A stretch of 64,000 nucleotides of DNA from Gammaproteobacteria bacterium (GTDB taxonomy: Bacteria; Pseudomonadota; Gammaproteobacteria; Steroidobacterales; Steroidobacteraceae): positions 38,924 to 102,923 of the forward strand of contig JAIBJM010000005.1 in NCBI GenBank assembly GCA_020029535.1. Reading direction: 5' to 3'. A program made the position numbers and the translations under genes. This document shows positions 32,995 through 41,675 of the stretch, piece after piece (positions within the stretch are counted from its first letter, which is position 1; the number at the start of each line of letters is the position of its first letter). Under the pieces are notes generated by a model. It saw only the letters and a list, made by a program, of their open reading frames with translations. It was not told where the DNA came from and did not search any database.

Positions 32995-35661
32995 CTACTG
33001 CGCTTGCGTCGCCTCGATCAGCCGCCGCAGTTCCGGCACGCAGGAGCCGCAGTTGGTGCCGGCGCGCAGCTTCTCGCCCAGCTGCCGCGTGTCGCCGCAG
33101 CCGCCTAGAATGGCCTTGACCAGCGTATTGCGTCCGACGCCGAAGCAGGCACAGATCACCTCGCCGGTATCCGCCGCCGGATCCAGCGGGCGGCCGGCCA
33201 GCAGGCTGGCGCGATCGATGTCAGCCAGCGCGGTCTTGCCGAACAGCGAAGCCAGCCAGCTGCGCGAGGGCAGTTCCGGATGCGGCGCGATGCACAGACA
33301 GGCCTCGATGCGCCCCTCCACCAGCCAGGCGCCGCGGAACAGTCCGGCATGTGGATCCTCGTATTCGAGCCAGTCGGCATCGTCGGGCACCCCCAACAAC
33401 ATCCGCGCGCGCGCGCTCCAGCTGGCGGGCACACGACGTCCGGCCAGCTCATAGCGCACCGAGCCGGCATCGGCAGCGCGCGACCACCAGCTGGTCTCGC
33501 GCAGATCCATCTGCCTTCGCGTCACCGCAAAGCCGTACCAGGCCACGAAGAAGGGCTCCACGCGCGCCGGCGTGTGTTTGAACTCGGGTTCGCCCGACAC
33601 CGGATCCACCACCGGATTGACCAGTGCGCCGACGCGCGCATCCGAGGCCTGCACGTCATTCCAGTGGATGGGCACGAATGCCTCACCGCGCCGCATCTCG
33701 CCGCTGGTGCGGAGCCGCCCCACCATGCGGCCCCAGCGTGTGGCCACGCGCACCAGCGTCTGCGGGCGCAGACCCAGCGCCAGCGCATCCTGCGGATGCA
33801 GATCGACATAGGGCTCGGCCAGATGTCCATTGAGCGTTGGCGCCAGCGTGGTGCGCGTCATCGTGTGCCATCGATCGCGGATGCGGCCGGTGTTCAGCAC
33901 CAGCGGAAATTCCTCGTCGCGTGGCTTCGCCGGAGCGCGTGGCGTGGTGGCAATGAAGCGCGCACGGCCATCACCATGCATGAAGCGGCCATCGCCGAAC
34001 AACCGCGGCGTGCCGTGCAGCGATGCGCGCACCGGCCATTGCAGCGGCGTCAGCGCGTCATAGTCGTCTGACGTCAACGCACCCAGCGGCGCAATGTCGA
34101 ACATGCGCCGCCCGTCATTGCCCTCACCCGACAGCCGCGCATGCTCGGTGAAGATCTGCGCGGCATTCTTGTAATCGAATCCGGCGAAGCCCATGCGCTG
34201 CGCCACCTGGCTGATGATCCACCAGTCCGGCCGCGCGGCGCCCGACAGTGGCAGGAAGGCACGCTGACGCGAGATATGCCGGTCCGAGTTGGTGACGGTG
34301 CCGTCCTTCTCGCCCCAGCCGGCAGCCGGCAGCAGCACATGTGCCAGCCGGTTGGTATCGGTGTCACGCACGCAATCGGAGACCACCACCAGTTCGCAGC
34401 GGCGCAGCGCGGCACGCGCACGATCGGCGTTCGGCAGGCTGACCACCGGATTGGTGGCCATGATCCACACCGCGCGGATACGGCCATCGTGGATGGCCTC
34501 GAACATGTCCACGGCCTTCAGTCCCTGCCGGGCGGCGATGGTCGGGCTGTCCCAGAACCTCTGCACCAGCTCGCGCTGTGCGGTGTTCTCGATGTCCATG
34601 TGTGCGGCCAGCATATTGGCCATGCCGCCCACCTCGCGCCCGCCCATGGCATTGGGCTGCCCGGTGATCGAGAACGGTCCCATGCCGGGCCGGCCGATGC
34701 GGCCGGTCAGCAGATGGCAGTTGATGATGGCGTTGGCCTTGTCGGTGCCGCTGCTGGATTGATTGACGCCCTGCGAGAAAGCAGAGATGACACGCTCGTG
34801 AGCCGCAAACAGCTGATAGAAATTCAGCAGCGCTTCCGGTTCCACGCCACAGCGGCGCGCGACGGACTCAATATCGCCGGCGGTGTTGTCGGCCACCAGC
34901 AGCGCGCGCGGCAGCCCGCTGGTGTGCGCATCGACGAAGCGCGCATCGGTGTGGCCGTGCCGGGACAGCCAGGCCAGCAGCCCGTTGAACAGCCAGACAT
35001 CGGTACCGGGCCGCAGCGGCAGATGCAGATCGGCCAGCTCCGCGGTAGCGGTGCGGCGCGGATCGATGACCACGATTTTCATCGATGGCCGCGCCTCGCG
35101 CGCCTTCAGCATGCGCTGGTACAGCACTGGATGGCACCAGGCGGTGTTGGAGCCCACCAGCACCAGCAGATCGGCCAGATCCAGATCCTCGTAGCACACC
35201 GGCACCAGGTCCTCGCCGAAGGCTCGCTTGTGCGCAGCCACCGCCGATGACATGCACAGCCGCGAGTTGGTGTCGATGTTGGCGCTGCCGATGTAACCCT
35301 TCATCAGCTTGTTGGCGACGTAGTAGTCCTCGGTGAGCAGCTGGCCCGACACATAGAAGGCCACCGAGTCCGGTCCGTGCTGCGCGATGATGTCGCTGAA
35401 GCGACGCGCCACATGTTCCAGCGCCGCATTCCATTCGACGGTGTGACCGTCGATCTCCGGTTGCAGCAGCCGTGTGTCCTGTCCCAGCGTCTGCGCCAGC
35501 GTCGATCCCTTGGAACACAGCGCACCGCGATTGGCCGGATGCACCGGATCACCTTCGATGTCGAAGCCGCCGTCGACACGTGCGCGTGCCAGCACACCGC
35601 AGCCCACACCGCAGTAGGGACAGGTGCTGCGGACCGGAGCGGTCACGGACTGCTCTGGCAC
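32995..35661 (-). CDS. nasA: Assimilatory nitrate reductase, catalytic subunit
   Basis: 888 residues of the molybdopterin oxidoreductase superfamily. N-terminal cysteines for a [4Fe-4S] cluster occur in STCPYCGVGCGVL and GALCSKGSTL. Molybdopterin-binding segments follow (SNTAWCHPVLYQRML, FSITGQPNAMGGREVGG, IMATNPVVSLPNADRARA). The C-terminal BFD-like [2Fe-2S] domain has CACFGVGRN and GTNCGSC near residues 830-870, as in NasA of Klebsiella. It reduces nitrate to nitrite in the cytoplasm. The start is a GTG at 35661; a second GTG at 35646 overlaps the upstream stop (GTGA), in the same style as nearby genes, so the first five residues are uncertain. It is last in the narK-nasT-nasS-nirB operon. 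Confidence 0.94.
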   Translation of the reverse strand: MPEQSVTAPVRSTCPYCGVGCGVLARARVDGGFDIEGDPVHPANRGALCSKGSTLAQTLGQDTRLLQPEIDGHTVEWNAALEHVARRFSDIIAQHGPDSVAFYVSGQLLTEDYYVANKLMKGYIGSANIDTNSRLCMSSAVAAHKRAFGEDLVPVCYEDLDLADLLVLVGSNTAWCHPVLYQRMLKAREARPSMKIVVIDPRRTATAELADLHLPLRPGTDVWLFNGLLAWLSRHGHTDARFVDAHTSGLPRALLVADNTAGDIESVARRCGVEPEALLNFYQLFAAHERVISAFSQGVNQSSSGTDKANAIINCHLLTGRIGRPGMGPFSITGQPNAMGGREVGGMANMLAAHMDIENTAQRELVQRFWDSPTIAARQGLKAVDMFEAIHDGRIRAVWIMATNPVVSLPNADRARAALRRCELVVVSDCVRDTDTNRLAHVLLPAAGWGEKDGTVTNSDRHISRQRAFLPLSGAARPDWWIISQVAQRMGFAGFDYKNAAQIFTEHARLSGEGNDGRRMFDIAPLGALTSDDYDALTPLQWPVRASLHGTPRLFGDGRFMHGDGRARFIATTPRAPAKPRDEEFPLVLNTGRIRDRWHTMTRTTLAPTLNGHLAEPYVDLHPQDALALGLRPQTLVRVATRWGRMVGRLRTSGEMRRGEAFVPIHWNDVQASDARVGALVNPVVDPVSGEPEFKHTPARVEPFFVAWYGFAVTRRQMDLRETSWWSRAADAGSVRYELAGRRVPASWSARARMLLGVPDDADWLEYEDPHAGLFRGAWLVEGRIEACLCIAPHPELPSRSWLASLFGKTALADIDRASLLAGRPLDPAADTGEVICACFGVGRNTLVKAILGGCGDTRQLGEKLRAGTNCGSCVPELRRLIEATQAQ

Positions 35662-37205
35662 TCAGCCTCGCCGAACAGCAGCCGGTCGCGCAACAGGCGG
35701 ATGTCGCGCTGTTCGTTGATCAGGTCGAAATACCAGCGGCCATCGCGCGTGTCGCCATACAGCACGGCGCCGCGCACGCGGTTGTCTTCGACCACCAGCC
35801 GCTTGTAGATGCCGCGGCGCGCGTCGCGCAGCACCAGCATTTCGCTGCGTTCGTTGCCGAGATAGTCGCCCGCCGAGAACACATCGACGCCGGAGATCTT
35901 CAGCTGTGTCGACAGGCGCGAACCGGGATAGCGCGCCACGCCATGGCCGGCCAGCTGCTGGCCGCATACCTGCGCCTGCTCCAGCAGCGGCGCCACCAGA
36001 CCGAAGGTCGCATTGCGATGCTGCACGCACTCGCCCACCGCGTAGATGGCCGGATCGAAGGTCTGCAGCGTGTCGTCGACCAGGATGCCGCGATCGCAGC
36101 GCACGCCGGCAGCGCGCGCCAGTTCGATGTTGGGCTTCACGCCCACAGCCATTACCACCAGATCCGCAGCCAGCACGTTGCCATCGGCCAGTTGCACGCC
36201 AGTGACGCGCTCATCGCCGAGAATGGCGGTAGTGCGCGCCGGCAGCACGAACTTCAATCCGCGGCCTTCGAGCTCGGCACGCAACAGCTGCGCCGCGTGT
36301 GCGTCGAGCTGGCGATTCATCACATGCTCCGCCACATCCACCACGGTCACGTCCATGCCCTGGCGCGCCAGTCCGTTGCCGGCCTCCAGCCCCAGCAGTC
36401 CGCCGCCGATGATCACGGCACGTCGATGCGTGCGCGCCGCCACCAGCATGGCGTCCACGTCGGCCACATCGCGGAAGCCCAGTACGCCCGGCAATGTTGC
36501 GCCCGGCACGTTCAGCATCACCGGCAAACCGCCGGTGGCGATCAACAAACGGTCGTAAGGAACCTCGATGCCACGCGCCGAGTGCACGCGACGTTGCACG
36601 CGATCGATGGCCACCACGGCATCGCCCTCGTGCAGGTCGATGCCCTGCTGGCGATACCACTCGGGCGGATGCGTGATGATCTCTTCCAGCTTCTTTTCGC
36701 CGGCCAGCAGCGGCGAGAGCAGCACGCGGTTGTAGCTGCCGCGCATTTCGGCCCCGAACACCGTGATCTGGAAACCATGTGACGCGCGCGCCAGCACCTC
36801 TTCGATGGTGCGCATCGCGGCCACGCCGCTGCCGATCACCACCAGTTTCTGTTTCGGTCGCGCGCGGTGCTGGACCTGCAGTTTCACCCACACCGCACCG
36901 TCGGCGATGCGCGTCAGATGCACCGGCACCCACAGCTGGGCATCTTCCAGACAGCGGCCGGTCACCAGGCTGTAGTGCTGCTTGTAGATGGGCGATGCCA
37001 CCACCAGTTCACCGCCGAGATCGCCGACAATGCCGCGCGAGAGCACATTGGCGCCGCTGGCCGGATCGCGATTGCCGATGGCGTAGGCGGCGCCGGCCAC
37101 GCGGAATACCGCCACCTGCACGCCGTCCAGCAGCGCACCGACACCGCTGTACTCGATGATGTCGTCCAGCGCGCAGACGCGCTGCCAGCCACTCGGCGCA
37201 CTCAC
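35643..37205 (-). CDS. NirD-like domain fused to FAD-dependent NAD(P)H oxidoreductase
   Basis: 520 residues with two parts. Residues 1-110 form a Rieske-like NirD domain (WQRVCALDDIIEYSG, VAVFRVAGAAYAIGNRD, SPIYKQHYSLVTGRC) without the Cys/His iron ligands, as is usual for NirD. Residues 118-520 form a pyridine nucleotide-disulphide oxidoreductase with FAD- and NAD-binding Gly motifs (VVIGSGVAAMRTIEE, AVIIGGGLLGLEAGNGLARQ) and a NirB/NasB-type FAD domain (YAVGECVQHR). It probably supplies electrons to NasA or assists NirB. The GTG start overlaps the nirB stop (GTGA); its end overlaps the nasA start. This NirD-reductase fusion between nirB and nasA merits checking. Confidence 0.85.
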   Translation of the reverse strand: MSAPSGWQRVCALDDIIEYSGVGALLDGVQVAVFRVAGAAYAIGNRDPASGANVLSRGIVGDLGGELVVASPIYKQHYSLVTGRCLEDAQLWVPVHLTRIADGAVWVKLQVQHRARPKQKLVVIGSGVAAMRTIEEVLARASHGFQITVFGAEMRGSYNRVLLSPLLAGEKKLEEIITHPPEWYRQQGIDLHEGDAVVAIDRVQRRVHSARGIEVPYDRLLIATGGLPVMLNVPGATLPGVLGFRDVADVDAMLVAARTHRRAVIIGGGLLGLEAGNGLARQGMDVTVVDVAEHVMNRQLDAHAAQLLRAELEGRGLKFVLPARTTAILGDERVTGVQLADGNVLAADLVVMAVGVKPNIELARAAGVRCDRGILVDDTLQTFDPAIYAVGECVQHRNATFGLVAPLLEQAQVCGQQLAGHGVARYPGSRLSTQLKISGVDVFSAGDYLGNERSEMLVLRDARRGIYKRLVVEDNRVRGAVLYGDTRDGRWYFDLINEQRDIRLLRDRLLFGEAECQSSP

Positions 37206-39736
37206 GAGGCCACCGCCTGCGCTTGGCGCTCGGCCGGCAGCGCCGGCCGGATCTGGCCGCGCTCCATCACGAACATCACATTGTCGTCGCCATGTTCGCT
37301 GTTGACGAACTGGCGGAAGCGGTTGAGCGTCGCGGGATCCTCGATGGCGTGCTTCCACTCGCATTCATAGCTGTCGACCACCCGCTGCATGTCTGCTTCC
37401 AGCTCGGCGGAAATACCCAGACTGTCGGCGCACACCACCTGCTTCAGGTAGTCGAGACCGCCCTCGAGGTTGTCGCGCCACACCGAGGTGCGCTGCAGGC
37501 GGTCGGCGGTGCGGATGTAGAACATCAGCAACCGGTCGATGTAGCGGATCAGGGTGGGCTCATCCAGATCGGAGGCCAGCAACTCGGCATGCCGCGGCTT
37601 CATGCCGCCGTTGCCGCAGACGTACAGGTTCCAGCCCTTCTCGGTGGCGATGACGCCGATGTCCTTGCTCTGCGCTTCGGCGCATTCGCGCGTGCAGCCC
37701 GACACCGCGAACTTCAGCTTGTGCGGCGCGCGCAGACCCTTGTAGCGATGCTCGATGCGCAACGCCAGGCCGACGCTGTCCTGCACGCCATAACGGCACC
37801 AGGTGGAGCCCACGCAGCTCTTCACGGTGCGCACCGCCTTGCCATAGGCATGGCCCGATTCGAAGCCGGCATCCACCAGTTCGCGCCAGATCTGCGGCAG
37901 CTGGTTCAGCTGCGCGCCAAACATGTCGATGCGCTGCCCACCGGTTATCTTGGTGTACAGACCGTATTTCGCCGCAGTCTGGCCAATACTGATCAGCTGC
38001 TGCGGCGAGATCTCGCCGCCCGCCACCCGCGGCACCACCGAGTAAGTGCCGTCCTTCTGGATGTTGGCCAGGAAGTAATCGTTGCTGTCCTGCAGGGCGG
38101 CACGCTCGCGACCCAGCACGAATTCATTCCAGCAGGAGGCCAGAATCGAGGCCACCGCCGGCTTGCAGATGTCGCAGCCCAGGCCGCGGCCGTGCTTTTC
38201 CAGCGCCGCATCGAAGCTGCGCAGCTCACCCACCTTGATCAGGTGAAACAGCTGCTGGCGTGAATAGGCGAAGTGCTCGCACAGGTTGTTGTTCACCGCC
38301 ACGCCGCGCCGTGCCAGTTCGGCCTTCATCAGTTGCGTGGCCAGCGTGGCGCAGCCGCCGCAGGAGGTGGCGCACTTGGTGGCCTTCTTCAGCGCGCCGA
38401 TGGTGGTGCAGCCGCCAGCCACTGCGGCGCAGATGTCGCCCTTGCTGACATTGTTGCAGGAGCAGACCTGCGCGCTGTCCGGCAGCGCCGCGACGCCCAG
38501 CGCCGCCGGCTGCTCGCCGCCACTGGCACGCGGCAGTATCAGCTGTTCGGGATTGGCCGGCAGCGGCAGACCGTTCTGCATCAGCTGCAGCAGCGTGCCG
38601 TAGTCGTCGGCATCACCGATCAATACGCCGCCGATCAAGGTCTTGCCATCGGCGCTCAGCACCAGCTTCTTGTAGATCTGTGACTGTTCATTGACATAGC
38701 TGCAAGCGCGCGCTCCTTGAGTGGCGCCATGCGCATCGCCGAGCGAGGCCACGTCCACGCCCATCAGCTTCAGCTTGGTGCTCATGTCGGCGCCCGTGAA
38801 CGAGGTGCCTTCATCGCCCTGCAACTGTTTCGCCGCGATGGTCGCCATCTGATAGCCAGGCGCCACCAGACCGAAGATCTTGCCGTTCCACAGCGCGCAT
38901 TCACCAATCGCGAAGATGTCGGGATCGGAGGTGCGGCAGGCATTGTCGATGACGATGCCGCCGCGCGGCCCCACCTCCAGCTGCGCCTCGCGCGCCAGTT
39001 CGTCGCGCGGACGGATGCCGGCCGAGTACACCACCACGTCGGTGTGCAGCTCGCTGCCGTCGGCAAACTTCAGGCAGTGCCGCGCATCGGTGCCATCGAC
39101 AATGGCCGTGGTGTTCTTGCCGGTATGGATGCCCACACCCAGTTCGGCAATGCGCGAACGCAGCACGCGGCCGCCGGCATCGTCGATCTGCACTGCCATC
39201 AGGCGCGGCGCGAATTCCACCACCTCGGTGGCCAGCCCCAGATCGTGCAGGGCCTTGGCCGCTTCCAGTCCCAGCAATCCGCCGCCGATCACCACGCCGC
39301 GCTTGGCGCGCGTGCCGGCCTCGCGGATGGCTTCCAGGTCTTCGATGGTGCGATAGACAAAGCAGTCCGGGCGATCGTTGCCCGGGATTGAAGGTACGAA
39401 GGCATAGGAGCCGGTGGCCAGCACCAGCCGGTCATAGGGCAGCTCGCGGCCCGAGGCGGTGCGCACACAGTGCGTCGCACGATCGATGGACACGGCGCGG
39501 TCGCCCAGCAGCAGCTCGATGCCGTGCTGCGTGAAGAAGGCACGCTGTACCAGCGCCAACTCGTCGGCGCCGCGGCTGAAGAATGAAGTCAGCTGCACGC
39601 GATCGTAGGCGGGACGCGGCTCTTCACCGATCACGGTGATCGCATAGCGGCCCGGTGCCTCGGCCACCAGTTTTTCCAGCAGACGTTGGCCCACCATGCC
39701 GTTGCCAACCACTACCAGACGACTCTTGCCTGTCAT
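37202..39736 (-). CDS. nirB: NADH-dependent nitrite reductase, large subunit
   Basis: 844 residues. FAD- and NADH-binding domains come first (LVVVGNGMVGQRLLEKL; VVIGGGLLGLEAAKALHDLG), then a BFD-like [2Fe-2S] domain (CSCNNVSKGDICAAV, SCGGCATLATQLM, near residue 420-470), then the sirohaem/[4Fe-4S] part with SCVGSTWCRYG and SGCTRECAEAQSKDIG around residues 640-690. The enzyme reduces nitrite to ammonium. A leader with terminator and hairpins (39751-39874) lies before it, and a GAGG sits ten bases before the ATG. It follows nasS and precedes the NirD fusion gene. Confidence 0.95.
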   Translation of the reverse strand: MTGKSRLVVVGNGMVGQRLLEKLVAEAPGRYAITVIGEEPRPAYDRVQLTSFFSRGADELALVQRAFFTQHGIELLLGDRAVSIDRATHCVRTASGRELPYDRLVLATGSYAFVPSIPGNDRPDCFVYRTIEDLEAIREAGTRAKRGVVIGGGLLGLEAAKALHDLGLATEVVEFAPRLMAVQIDDAGGRVLRSRIAELGVGIHTGKNTTAIVDGTDARHCLKFADGSELHTDVVVYSAGIRPRDELAREAQLEVGPRGGIVIDNACRTSDPDIFAIGECALWNGKIFGLVAPGYQMATIAAKQLQGDEGTSFTGADMSTKLKLMGVDVASLGDAHGATQGARACSYVNEQSQIYKKLVLSADGKTLIGGVLIGDADDYGTLLQLMQNGLPLPANPEQLILPRASGGEQPAALGVAALPDSAQVCSCNNVSKGDICAAVAGGCTTIGALKKATKCATSCGGCATLATQLMKAELARRGVAVNNNLCEHFAYSRQQLFHLIKVGELRSFDAALEKHGRGLGCDICKPAVASILASCWNEFVLGRERAALQDSNDYFLANIQKDGTYSVVPRVAGGEISPQQLISIGQTAAKYGLYTKITGGQRIDMFGAQLNQLPQIWRELVDAGFESGHAYGKAVRTVKSCVGSTWCRYGVQDSVGLALRIEHRYKGLRAPHKLKFAVSGCTRECAEAQSKDIGVIATEKGWNLYVCGNGGMKPRHAELLASDLDEPTLIRYIDRLLMFYIRTADRLQRTSVWRDNLEGGLDYLKQVVCADSLGISAELEADMQRVVDSYECEWKHAIEDPATLNRFRQFVNSEHGDDNVMFVMERGQIRPALPAERQAQAVAS

Positions 39737-39750
39737 GCGTTCTGAGCCTC

Positions 39751-39874
39751 AAAAAAAAAGCCGCCGAACATGCCCGCCCCGGTTGCCCTCGCATCGGGCA
39801 CTCGGTGGCGCATCATTCGGCGGCGTTGCCTGCTTGGTACGAAGCAATCAGTGTGCCAGCTTTGGATGCTCCAA
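39751..39874 (-). promoter_or_regulatory. Attenuator leader of nirB: two hairpins and an intrinsic terminator
   Basis: Reading on the minus strand after nasS: hairpin TTGGAGCATCCAA (39874-39862), hairpin TGCTTCGTACCAAGCA with a six-base loop (39846-39831), then GCCGCCGAA...TTCGGCGGC (39824-39760) followed by nine T (39759-39751). The 9-bp terminator stem is perfect, with a 47-base interior that folds further (TGCCC...GGGCA). This layout, plus nasS and nasT immediately upstream, fits NasT (ANTAR) antitermination. The loop sequences do not clearly match the classic A-x-x-G hexaloop rule. Confidence 0.75.
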
Positions 39875-39904
39875 GTTCTTGATAATGAAGCGGTGGGAGT
39901 ACTG

Positions 39905-41053
39905 CTATGCCCCAGTCTGGGGCATCGCGTCGAAGGGTTGCCCATCAAACAGGCATTCCTCCCTGCTGGTCGCCGGGATGTCCCAGCCCAGCGTGATGGC
40001 AGCCTGTCGCGCCAAAACGCCATCGAAGCAGGCAGCGGCTGCGGCTTCGGCACCGTCGGCCGCCGCGCACTGCCGCCAGCGAAGCATCTGCCGGTAGTAC
40101 CACACTGCATGCGCGGCGCGCGGCAGCGCGGCAGCGCGTGAAAAGCCGAGAAAGTCAGGAACCATCGTCGCCTGCGCTCCCGGCACCAGATGCATGCGGC
40201 CAGACAGGTTCTCATACAGCAGCTCGGCCGGGACGCCCACATAACGCGGACCCGCCAGCAATGCCGCCAGCTCACGATGATTGCCCGCTTCATCGCACCA
40301 TTCGGATGCACGCAGCACTGCGCGCACCAGCGCCAGTGCGTTCTCCGGCTGGGCCTCCGCCCAGTCACGGCGCATGCCCAGCACCTTTTCGGAGGGCTGG
40401 CGCCAGAGGTGAGAGGCGGTGGTGACGACGCAGCCGGCACCGGCAGCCACCGCCACGGCGCTCCACGGCGCGCCAACGCAGAAGCCGTCAATCTGCCCGG
40501 AGCGCAGCGCGTCCACCACCAGTGGCGGCGGCAACACCACCAGCTGCACATCCTGATCCGGGTCGATCCCGCAGGCAGCAAACCAGTAGCGCAATTCGAT
40601 CATGTGGCAAGAGAACGGATACACCGCGGCGAATACCGGCGGCGCGGCGCCGCGGCGCCGACGCTCGGCGATGGCATGCCGCAGGGCCGCGCCCTGCACA
40701 ACGGGATCCAGCGCAGGTTCACCGCCGCCACCACCCGCTACCGTGTTCATTTCGGCATACAGCGCAACACTGACGGAAATGGCGTTGCCACCCTGCCCGA
40801 GCGCAGCCGCCGCCAGCATGGGCACGCGCAGCTGGCCAGCGCCGAGCGTGGCCGCCACAGTCATCGGCCCGAGCAGATGCGCAGCCTGGAACTGTCCGAC
40901 GATCAGCCGGTCACGGATGTTGGCCCACGAGGTCTCGCGCAGCAGCCGCAGATCGATGCCTTCCTGGGCCGCAAACCCGCACTCGGCCGCCGCCACCAGC
41001 ACAGCGCAATCGAGCAAGGGCATGAAACCTGCGACTATGCGTTGCGCGCTCAT
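39905..41053 (-). CDS. nasS: Nitrate sensor NasS (NrtA-like, cytoplasmic)
   Basis: 382 residues of the CmpA/NrtA family of nitrate-binding proteins, without a signal peptide. Characteristic parts: FMPLLDCAVLVAAAECGFAA near the N-terminus, SWANIRDRLIVGQFQAAHLL, SCHMIELRYWFAACGIDPDQ and FCVGAPWSAVAVAAGAG. NasS holds NasT in a complex without nitrate and releases it when nitrate binds. It follows nasT by 13 bases and precedes the nirB attenuator. The ATG at 41053 begins MSAQRIVAGFMPL, with AGGAGA seven bases upstream. A GC-rich palindrome, ATGCCCC-N5-GGGGCAT (39907-39925), overlaps its last codons. Confidence 0.92.
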   Translation of the reverse strand: MSAQRIVAGFMPLLDCAVLVAAAECGFAAQEGIDLRLLRETSWANIRDRLIVGQFQAAHLLGPMTVAATLGAGQLRVPMLAAAALGQGGNAISVSVALYAEMNTVAGGGGGEPALDPVVQGAALRHAIAERRRRGAAPPVFAAVYPFSCHMIELRYWFAACGIDPDQDVQLVVLPPPLVVDALRSGQIDGFCVGAPWSAVAVAAGAGCVVTTASHLWRQPSEKVLGMRRDWAEAQPENALALVRAVLRASEWCDEAGNHRELAALLAGPRYVGVPAELLYENLSGRMHLVPGAQATMVPDFLGFSRAAALPRAAHAVWYYRQMLRWRQCAAADGAEAAAAACFDGVLARQAAITLGWDIPATSREECLFDGQPFDAMPQTGA

Positions 41054-41066
41054 GCGTCTCTCCTGC

Positions 41067-41657
41067 TCATTTGCCGAACAGCCTGGCCGCCGTGATGACG
41101 CTCTGCGCCACTTCGCCCAGGCGCAGGTTGTTCTCCATGGCGGACTTGCGCAGCAGCTCGTAGGCCTGCGCCTCATCGATGTGACGCTGCTTCATGATGA
41201 TGCCCTTGGCGCGATCGACGAGCTTGCGGTCCTCGAGCGCCTGCTTGGTCCGGTCCAGTTCATCCTGCAGCTTGCTGAATGCGTTGAAGCGGCTGATGCA
41301 CAGGTCCAGCACGCTCTTGACGCGCTCCTTGCGCAGACCATCGACGACATAGGCGCCAACGCCCGATTCCACGGCCGCGGCAATCGACGCGGCATCGGCG
41401 CTGTCGACGAACATCGCCACCGGCCTGCGTACCGAGCGCGAGACCAGGAACATCTGCTCCAGCACGTCGCGATTCGGATTTTCCAGATCGATGAAGATCA
41501 CGTCCGGATCGGCGTCGACGATCCGCCGCAGCAGGTTCTGCATGTCGCGCACCACGATCACATCGTTGAGGCCCGCCTCGCGCAGACCAGCCTCCAGGAC
41601 GGAAGCACGCATGACGTTCTGGTCGACGATCAGGATGCGCAGCGATGGATCAGTCAT
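41067..41657 (-). CDS. nasT: NasT antitermination regulator (receiver + ANTAR domain)
   Basis: 196 residues. A receiver-like domain (about 8-120) begins RILIVDQNVMRASVLEAGL; the usual phosphoacceptor position reads VIFIDLENPNRD, so an Asp is present. The ANTAR RNA-binding domain is C-terminal (DRAKGIIMKQRHIDEAQAYELLRKSAM). NasT, freed from NasS by nitrate, binds paired hairpins in leader RNA and blocks terminator formation. Two leaders in this window, before nirB and before nrtA, have the expected hairpins and terminators, so NasT likely controls both. It lies between narK and nasS with short gaps. Confidence 0.94.
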   Translation of the reverse strand: MTDPSLRILIVDQNVMRASVLEAGLREAGLNDVIVVRDMQNLLRRIVDADPDVIFIDLENPNRDVLEQMFLVSRSVRRPVAMFVDSADAASIAAAVESGVGAYVVDGLRKERVKSVLDLCISRFNAFSKLQDELDRTKQALEDRKLVDRAKGIIMKQRHIDEAQAYELLRKSAMENNLRLGEVAQSVITAARLFGK

Positions 41658-41675
41658 GTCGCGGGCGTACGATCC

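Noticed and set aside
31496..33454. 652-codon plus-strand open frame
   Set aside because: Antisense to the MscS-type and nasA genes; no domains and strongly biased composition.
39907..39925. ATGCCCC-N5-GGGGCAT palindrome as a terminator of nasS
   Set aside because: It overlaps the nasS stop and has no T-run; the real terminator with nine T lies about 80 bases on. It may still affect RNA folding.
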